From contig JAMYHX010000865.1 of NCBI GenBank assembly GCA_025529335.1, forward strand, positions 1-10,323: a stretch of DNA of 10,323 nt, given 5' to 3'. Below, one piece after another: positions 1 to 5,927 of the stretch (its first letter is position 1; each line of letters starts with the position of its first letter). Made by a program: the position numbers and the translations under genes. The notes under the pieces are model-generated. The model did not search any database, was not told the DNA's origin, and saw only the letters and a list, made by a program, of their open reading frames with translations. Source of the DNA: Rhizopus sp. PT2906. Lineage: Eukaryota; Mucoromycota; Mucoromycetes; Mucorales; Rhizopodaceae.

Positions 1-120
1 ATATTTATATATGCGTTCATGAATATAAAATACTTTATATACAAAAAAAGAAAGAAATAAAGAGAAAAAAAATGCCCAATGAAGAAATGATTATTGCAGT
101 AGCAACAGTATAAGAAAGGA

Positions 121-144
121 TATACATATATATATGTGTGTGTG
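121..144. repeat. TA/TG dinucleotide microsatellite
   Basis: An alternating TA run passes directly into a TG run (TATATATATATGTGTGTGTG). It lies downstream of the small minus-strand ORF, in its likely 3' flank. It is a simple repeat with no evident function. Confidence 0.7.
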
Positions 145-191
145 AATTGAGAGTCAGTTTCGGTTATTTACAAATAAGGCAGTCAAAACTT

Positions 192-407
192 TTACTGTTG
201 CGTGAGATTGGCTTGCTGACCCCTGGATGAAGATAATTTTGTATCACTTGCGGATGTCTCTTTCACTTGAAGATTGTTTTTCAGCAATTGAGCTTTGGTA
301 TATTTTGATAATTGACGAGCATATTCATTTCTTGCCATTTTCATGATTTCGTCTCTTGTCATCATTCTATTGTTGTTGTTGTTGTTGGGTAAGACAGTAG
401 GAGACAT
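192..407 (-). CDS. Small hypothetical protein with Asn run (71 aa)
   Basis: I do not recognise this protein. The ATG at 407-405 opens a 71-residue frame ending in a TAA at 192-194. The first seven residues are followed by six Asn coded by a perfect AAC run (about 369-387). Then comes a basic, probably helical stretch (roughly residues 15-47, including EIMKMARNEYARQLSKYTKA) and a polar Ser/Gln-rich tail. There is no signal peptide, membrane segment or Cys pattern. I chose the ATG at 407 because the open frame upstream of it has no ATG and is only a CT-rich leader (CTATCTCTCTCTC on the coding strand), the kind of pyrimidine-rich 5' region also seen before BRO1. The composition looks more protein-like than the neighbouring chance ORFs. 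It could also be the last exon of a larger minus-strand gene. Confidence 0.4.
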   Translation of the reverse strand: MSPTVLPNNNNNNRMMTRDEIMKMARNEYARQLSKYTKAQLLKNNLQVKETSASDTKLSSSRGQQANLTQQ

Positions 408-2140
408 GTGTATAGTTGACAAGAGGATGGGTAAAAAAAAGAGATGCTGAGAGAGAGATAGAGGAAAAATCAAAAAAGAACCAAGGTTTATATATACTTT
501 TGTGGCTGTTTATTAAAAAAGGCATTAGGAACAAGCCTTTTTTGGTAGGTATTTATGATATCACTCTTACTAGAAATGGAAGAATCCGATCATTTTTATT
601 TGACCATTTAAACCAGTTCAACAAATGATGTAAATCGTTAAATTGACCGTCAAGCATTTTCCTTTTTTGGCTGGTTTTACTGTCGTACCACTTTACTATT
701 TATAATCAATTACCAAGCGTTTAGTCAAAATCACTATCCACATTTAAGTAAATAATCAAATTTGCATTTCTCCATAAAAATAAATGCAATGCCTATCTTT
801 TCACTTGCAGCATATGCCTTGTCTTTATCTACGTAAAGTTGTGATCTGACTTGATTTGTTCTCATCTCGTTTGTTACTCCGAAACATTATCTGTCGCTAA
901 CTTCTCATTTAAATTGTAAAGAAACAGGAATATAAAAAAGCAAAAGGCAAAGGTTTGATGTAAGCATAAGTTTGAAAGAGATGTGATATTTGTTAAATAT
1001 ACAGACAAAAAAAATCGAATCATAAACGGCTGGCTTATTTTTCTAGTTTTTGAACAAGCTTAATAGACGAATGGTATTGGTTGGCGGAATAAGAAAAAAG
1101 AAGAAAAGTTGAGGCAAAAAAAGGGGGAAACTCGGAGTTGTGCCGTTGAGGAAAGAAACAAGAGAAGAAAGAGTGTTCTTTTGCTACTAACTTGGTTATC
1201 TCTGAATAATGAGGAGAAAACTAAACCCGTTTCGACCAAGACTCTGGTAAATCGCTCCTGTTTGGGATTAGATTCGATAAATTCGTTCTTCCAGAAAAAA
1301 GAAAAAAAAAAAAGGGTTTAGAGATCAACATGATTGCATGAAAGATAATAGAAAAACAAGTTACAGAAAAAAATATGTAAAGCAGTATGACGACTCCTTT
1401 TAGCGCTTTGATACTTCAATGAGAAGCGGCATTTTTTTTTATTGAACAGATGAAGCAATTAGTTAGATGCTTATCTTTCCATATGCGTAATCCAGCTTTG
1501 ACCAGAAGCATAAGCCGCGAATTTATCGTACACAAAGAACTAATATGACTGACGGAGTTTTTTTCTTTGAGTGTTCTTTCTGTTTCTTTTTTGTTCTGTA
1601 AAACAGAAAAATTATGTTTTGCTTAAAAAACTAAACCTTAAAAATCACTTGAGACAATTCTCAATCTAGAGGCTTATCTATCGATATTAGTCATAACAGT
1701 GGCTCATTATAAATCTAACAAGCTTCTATGAAATACAGTATCATCACATTTATTTTCACATAAATTACTTTATTTATAAAGAAGACTGAAATACTGTTCT
1801 GCTGTTAGTATTCAAGAATATCTCCTTCTTTACATTTTGTATGGAAATTGGCTTTCAAGTTGAAACGCTACAAAAGGAGGCTGCTCTCTCACGTCATCTT
1901 CTCTTTATAATATAATCTTTAAAGAGTAACATCCCCATAAAAGGATCCTGCTAGTTTTCGAACAAATGAAGACACATATAGCATAGTGACAGGCATCTTT
2001 TCAGTCCTTGTCTATAATCTTGATGTTTTACTACCGCATTTCTTGGCAGTTGAATTAAAGCGTTCCCCCCTATGAACCTCTTTCTTTCTTTCTTTTTTAC
2101 TTTATGCTTTTTATTACAGTAGTTTATCCAATGTGATATC

Positions 2141-2401
2141 ATGCAATCAAATACGCCATTTTTCTTCTTAGTAGTGGCAATATTTGATAAACACAAACGC
2201 TTTGTGTGCATTAAAGAAAACTGCCAAATGGCGTTAGGTTTCGGATGGAATCCACAGTGTTCCTTTTTCAAGTTTTGGAAGCCCAAATCATGTCAAATCA
2301 ACCAAAAACCTTGTTATGAATTTAGTTGCATGAAAGTAGATCAACAATACTGTATGTCAGAGAATCTATCAGATAAAGGGTCTCAAAAGACTGATACTTG
2401 A
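2141..2401 (+). CDS. Doubtful Cys-rich short ORF (86 aa)
   Basis: An ATG-initiated frame ending in TGA. It has a short hydrophobic N-terminal stretch (FFFLVVAIF, residues 7-15), then seven Cys within about 50 residues (positions 23, 28, 40, 51, 58, 63 and 71) and a polar tail. That density is much higher than expected from chance AT-rich DNA. It could be a small secreted Cys-rich protein, but the hydrophobic segment is short and no clear signal-peptidase site follows. I recognise no family. A TAG lies in frame seven codons upstream, right after an acceptor-like TTTTTATTACAG ending at 2119. That makes a spliced 5' extension in this frame unlikely. A chance ORF remains the more probable reading. 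Confidence 0.2.
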   Translation: MQSNTPFFFLVVAIFDKHKRFVCIKENCQMALGFGWNPQCSFFKFWKPKSCQINQKPCYEFSCMKVDQQYCMSENLSDKGSQKTDT

Positions 2402-2539
2402 TGATATGTATTGAAGAGGCATATTCCAACAAGGATGAATATCTCTTTCTCTTTTCATTAAATGGGTACAAATATCCTGCCAAGATCATATGCTCTAATA
2501 TTTTATCAAGCAACAAAAATTGAAAAGGCGACATGTGCA

Positions 2540-2648
2540 CCCCTTCTCCGTCTTCTTTGTCTGTGTATTCTCTCTCTCTGTATGCCTTTGTGTATCCTGT
2601 GACCTTTTTTGTATTTTTCACTTTTTTCTTTTGTATTAATTGTACTTT
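2540..2648 (+). promoter_or_regulatory. Pyrimidine-rich leader/promoter of BRO1
   Basis: The coding strand upstream of the BRO1 ATG is dominated by C and T, including CCCCTTCTCCGTCTTC, a CTCTCTCTCT run near 2570 and T-rich stretches close to the start. CT-rich blocks just upstream of start codons are common in fungal promoters and 5' UTRs. No convincing TATAAA box is visible. The exact transcription start cannot be placed from sequence. Confidence 0.35.
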
Positions 2649-5600
2649 ATGACGACACCACAAATTCCGTTTATTACGGCACCCTTCAAAAAGACAGATG
2701 ATGTCGACTGGATTCATCCTTTAAAGAAATATATCGCTCGCTTTTATCAAGACGACCCAGAAAAATATAAAGAAGAAACTCAGTCTTTTAATCGGTTACG
2801 CCAAGATATTCGTGGTGCAGGAAAAGACATTACCGGAAGAGACTTACTTTATCGTTATTTTGGACAATTGGAATTACTCGACTTGCGTTTCCCTGTTGAT
2901 GAGAAGCATGTCAAAGTGTTATTCAACTGGTAAAAAAAAAAAAAAAATACTAGAAAAGCAAAGGCTGATAAGAGTTTTTATAGGTATGACGCTTTTAACA
3001 ACAGGGCCGTTGCCCAATACTCTCTTGCATTTGAGAAGGCCAGTATCATATTTAACGAGGCATCTACATTATCAGCTATTGCAAGCGCACAAAACCGAGC
3101 CGAGGCAGAAGGACGAAAACGAGCGTTCCACTACTTCCAGGCTTCTGCAGGAATGTTTCAGTATATCAACGACAATTTTCTACACGCTCCTTCCGAAGAC
3201 TTGAGTCGAGAGACAGTCCAGATGTTGTGCGAGCTTATGTTGGCACAGGCTCACGAGTGCTTTTTGGAGAGCAGTATTCGAGAAAAAAAGAAGGAAGGGT
3301 TGATTGCCAAACTAGCTAGTCATGCAGCTTGGACCTATGGACACCTTGTAGATGCTGTAAATGATGCCATACAGCGCGGTGTGGGTGTCGACAAGTCGTG
3401 GGCGACTATATGCCAAATCAAACAAAAGTATTACGCTGCAACAGCTCAACAGCATAAGGCTGCTGCGTGTGAGACCGAAGCCAAGTATGGTGAATGTGTA
3501 GCAAGGTACTCAGCTGCTGAGTCTGCTGCCAAAGAAGCAGTCAAGTTATCCAATAGCTTACCTTCACTCTTACTGGTCTCAAATCATGCGAATGGAACGG
3601 TTCCTAGTGAATGCGCAAACGCCCTTCAAGAGCTTTGTAAGACTTTGAGTGCTACATGCACAGAAAAAGTAACATCAGCCACTCGGGACAACGATATGAT
3701 TTATCATGATGCAGTACCTCAAGAATCTATCTTGACACCGATCGACCGTTTAAAAGCTGTCAAGACGATTCCTATCTCTGAACTCTATGGACCTGACGAA
3801 ATCAAAAAGGTCATTGGCGTTGATTTGTTTTCGAAACTTATTCCTATCAGTATTCATGAAAGTGCTTCTTTGTATTCTGAAGAAAAGGCCAAATTACTTC
3901 GTTCGGAGAATGAGCGATGCGACCTTGCCAAGGCCGAGCTCAACACATCCTTGGATTATATGAAGCTGCCAGGATCCTTGGCAAAATTTAAACAGCAGAC
4001 ATTGGATGTATATGCATCACCACCTACCGAAGTGAAACAATGGGCAGATCAGGTGGTCTTGGAGGAGCGCACCAAGTCCATTGGTGAATTACTAAACACA
4101 TTAAATTCAGTGAAATTGGAAGCAAGGCAAATCTTGGATGAGATCAACCTGAGCCTTGACACAGAAATGAGGGACTGTGAACAAGAGCGAGTCAAACATG
4201 GTGATCTCTGGACTCAAGCGCCTTCTGCATCACTCACAACCGAGTTTCGTCATGATATCTTAAATCATCGTAGAATGTTAGAAAATGCGAACCAGTCGGA
4301 TCAACAACTGTTTGCAAAGTATAGCTCTGTTCAGCATCACCTTGATATCCTGAAGCAACCACAGGCACTGGAAAAAGCTTTTACAGATACTATTATCAAT
4401 TTATCAAACAAAAGCAACGTCGCCTCAGATATGAGCTTGTTGGATGTAGATACTGGAGTCGAGGACAACAAAAACAAGTTGAATGAGAAGGTTCAGCGAG
4501 TGGAATCCATTCTGGAAAAGTTGCGTAAAATTGAAAGTGATAGAAATGAAACCTTTCAGGATCTCAAAGAAAAGGTAAGTCACTTTTACACCAAAATATA
4601 AAAATCTCATATACTTCTTTAGACATTGCAAGATGATATTTCACAGCTATTAATTTTAAACAAGAAGGCAAATGTGGAACAGCAGATCTTTGCATCTGAG
4701 CTTGAGAAATTTAGACCACATCAACAGCGCATCTCTGCTACTATTCAGCATCAGCAGCAAGCTATTCAAGAATTGACTGCAGCATTTAAGGATTTGATGG
4801 AGGGAACTGAGGCACAGAAACTGCACACACAACATGAAAAGGCAGAAAAGGCTCAAAAGAGTTTGATGATGGATTTGAAAGAAGCAAAGACTATTTATGA
4901 TGAAGTGAGAGAAGGATTAGGTAAAGGGATACAATTTTATCGTGGATTGCAAGACACTATTGATTCACTCCAACGTAACGTTCAAAGATTTGTTAATGAA
5001 CGTACAGCAGAAAGACGCCGCTTGATAGAAGAAATTGAGAGCACAAAGAGCACACGCGAGCAGACTCTATTGAAAGAAACACTAAACAAATACACTGCCC
5101 CTCCCGTGGCTCCCCAGCAGCCACCTCAACCCACAATTCTTCAGCATCCATCTCAGCCAGTAATGCCTCAACATTCGGCTCCACCAGTGGTTCCTCAGCA
5201 CCCACCCCCACCAGCAGTGCCTACAGCAACACAGCTTATAAACCAAACAAGACAATTATCCTTGAATGAGCCAAGCGCTCCTTATCAGTACACACCAACG
5301 CCACCACCTAAACCTCAAGGCATCCTTCAGCAGCAGGCACTATCTTACAGTGGATATGGCTACCCTCAGCAACAACAACAACAACAACAACAACCGCAAC
5401 AGCAGCAGCAGCCATCACCTGTGGTGTATACACCTCCTGCTTATACGCCTGTAGTTTCTAATCAGCGTCCTGCCTACAGTGGTCAGACTATGTATCCAGC
5501 GAACTATGCATCCCCTCAAGTACAGAGCTATACCCCTACTCAGGTACCTCAACCAAATTATATCCCTCCTCCTACTCCCCAACAACAACAACAACAGCAG

Positions 5601-5882
5601 CCACAGCAGCAACAGCATGGCTATATCCTTCCCCAACAACAACAACAACAACAACAAGGTTACTACTCACCTCAGCAACAAGGTTTTATGCCTATGCAAC
5701 AACAAACCTATCCTCAACAGCCAATGCAAAACTTTGCCCCTCCACAAAACTTTACCCAACCTAACTTTCAAGGACAATATCATCCACAGCAACAAGGGTA
5801 TCCACCTTATCAACAACAACAACAACAGCAGCAGCCCTACGCTTCTCAAAATAGACCACCTTCCAATAGTCTATTAGACTAA
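2649..5882 (+). CDS. BRO1: BRO1 domain protein, ALIX/Vps31-type ESCRT accessory factor
   Basis: Three exons, 2649-2929, 2984-4574 and 4623-5882, joined by 54- and 48-nt introns (GT..AG, phases 2 and 0), give about 1043 residues. The BRO1 domain (about 3-395) is clear: VDWIHPLKKYI, LRQDIRGAGKD, GQLELLDLRFP, then across the first junction FNWYDAFNNRAVAQYSLAFE, and later LYGPDEIKKV and SLYSEEKAKLL. From about 420 to 770 follows the helical V domain (LPGSLAKF, then coiled-coil-like segments). Residues 783-1043 form a Pro/Gln/Tyr-rich tail with PSAP at 841-844, ending SNSLLD. Family knowledge: Bro1/ALIX binds Snf7 (ESCRT-III) at endosomes, and in yeast recruits Doa4 to deubiquitinate cargo. The opening (VDW..PL, RGAGKD) fits Bro1 better than the pH-signalling paralogue Rim20/PalA. 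The tail makes it longer than yeast Bro1 (844 aa). The start is the first ATG in frame and aligns with the family N-terminus. Confidence 0.93.
2930..2983 (+). other. BRO1 intron 1 (54 nt, A-rich)
   Basis: The donor GTAAAA follows TTCAACTG, and the acceptor TTTTTATAG precedes GTATGACGC. Splicing restores the conserved Trp-Tyr-Asp-Ala-Phe of the BRO1 domain (phase 2). A run of 16 A begins at the third intron base. A CTGAT branch-point-like site lies about 20 nt before the acceptor. Without removal, the frame stops shortly after the donor. Confidence 0.9.
4575..4622 (+). other. BRO1 intron 2 (48 nt)
   Basis: The donor is a perfect GTAAGT after GAAAAG, and the acceptor is CTTCTTTAG before ACATTGCAAG. 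Phase is 0. Splicing joins two V-domain helices (DLKEK to TLQDDIS). At 48 nt it is the shortest intron in the window. Read-through would end the protein after eight extra residues, before half of the V domain and the whole tail. Confidence 0.9.
5091..5879 (+). repeat. Pro/Gln/Tyr-rich low-complexity tail of BRO1
   Basis: The DNA holds four CAA/CAG-rich tracts coding Gln runs: 5367-5411 (nine Gln, Pro, five Gln), 5580-5615 (seven, Pro, four), 5634-5657 (eight) and 5811-5834 (eight). CAA and CAG codons are mixed. Between and around them recur short units: PxVxPQHP near the front and GYxxPQQ-type units further on (YGYPQQ, GYILPQQ, GYYSPQQQ, GFMPMQQQ, GYPPYQQ). By my count about 79 of 261 residues are Gln. 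Charged residues are very few. Confidence 0.9.
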
Positions 5883-5889
5883 GATCCAA

Positions 5890-5895
5890 AATAAA
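5890..5895 (+). terminator. Poly(A) signal candidate for BRO1
   Basis: AATAAA lies eight bases after the BRO1 stop codon. If used, cleavage would fall inside the 44-bp gap or at the very end of the converging peptidase gene. The hexamer is unusually close to the stop, so a further downstream signal cannot be excluded. Confidence 0.45.
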
Positions 5896-5917
5896 ATAAT
5901 TACATTTTCTGACACGG

Positions 5918-5927
5918 TTTATTTATT
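5918..5927 (-). terminator. Poly(A) signal candidates for the DPP gene
   Basis: On the minus strand two overlapping AATAAA hexamers lie at 5927-5922 and 5923-5918. The first shares its leading A with the last base of the TAA stop codon. They are the nearest downstream signals for the peptidase and point towards the BRO1 3' end. Confidence 0.45.

Larger units (their letters stand above)
408..2648. other. 2.2-kb gene-poor divergent intergenic region
   Basis: This stretch separates the start codons of the minus-strand small ORF and plus-strand BRO1. It is rich in A and T tracts. Reading frames on both strands are short and of low-complexity composition (for example 1109-1321, which is Lys/Arg-rich from purine tracts). 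I found no tRNA B-box, no rRNA and no recognisable transposase or reverse transcriptase. A small hairpin (TTCTGT, 3-nt loop, ACAGAA) sits at 1594-1608. The only open frame with unusual content is the Cys-rich one at 2141-2401. The last 100 bases are the pyrimidine-rich leader of BRO1. Confidence 0.6.

Noticed and set aside
1951..2286. Minus-strand open frame of 111 codons opposite the Cys-rich ORF
   Set aside because: It begins with TTG, not ATG, has low-complexity Lys runs from T tracts, and matches no family I know.
2322..2717. Minus-strand open frame of 131 codons overlapping the BRO1 start
   Set aside because: It is antisense to the BRO1 leader and first exon; its Arg-Glu repeats come from the CT-rich leader.
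4993..5849. Several open frames antisense or out of frame to the BRO1 tail (poly-Leu, poly-Asn)
   Set aside because: They are shadows of CAA/CAG tracts read in other frames. The in-frame product is continuous with the BRO1 V domain.
2649..5882. Rim20/PalA (pH-response) identity for the BRO1-domain gene
   Set aside because: The N-terminal VDWIHPL and RGAGKD blocks and the long tail fit Bro1/ALIX better. This rests on remembered family patterns; a tree would settle it.
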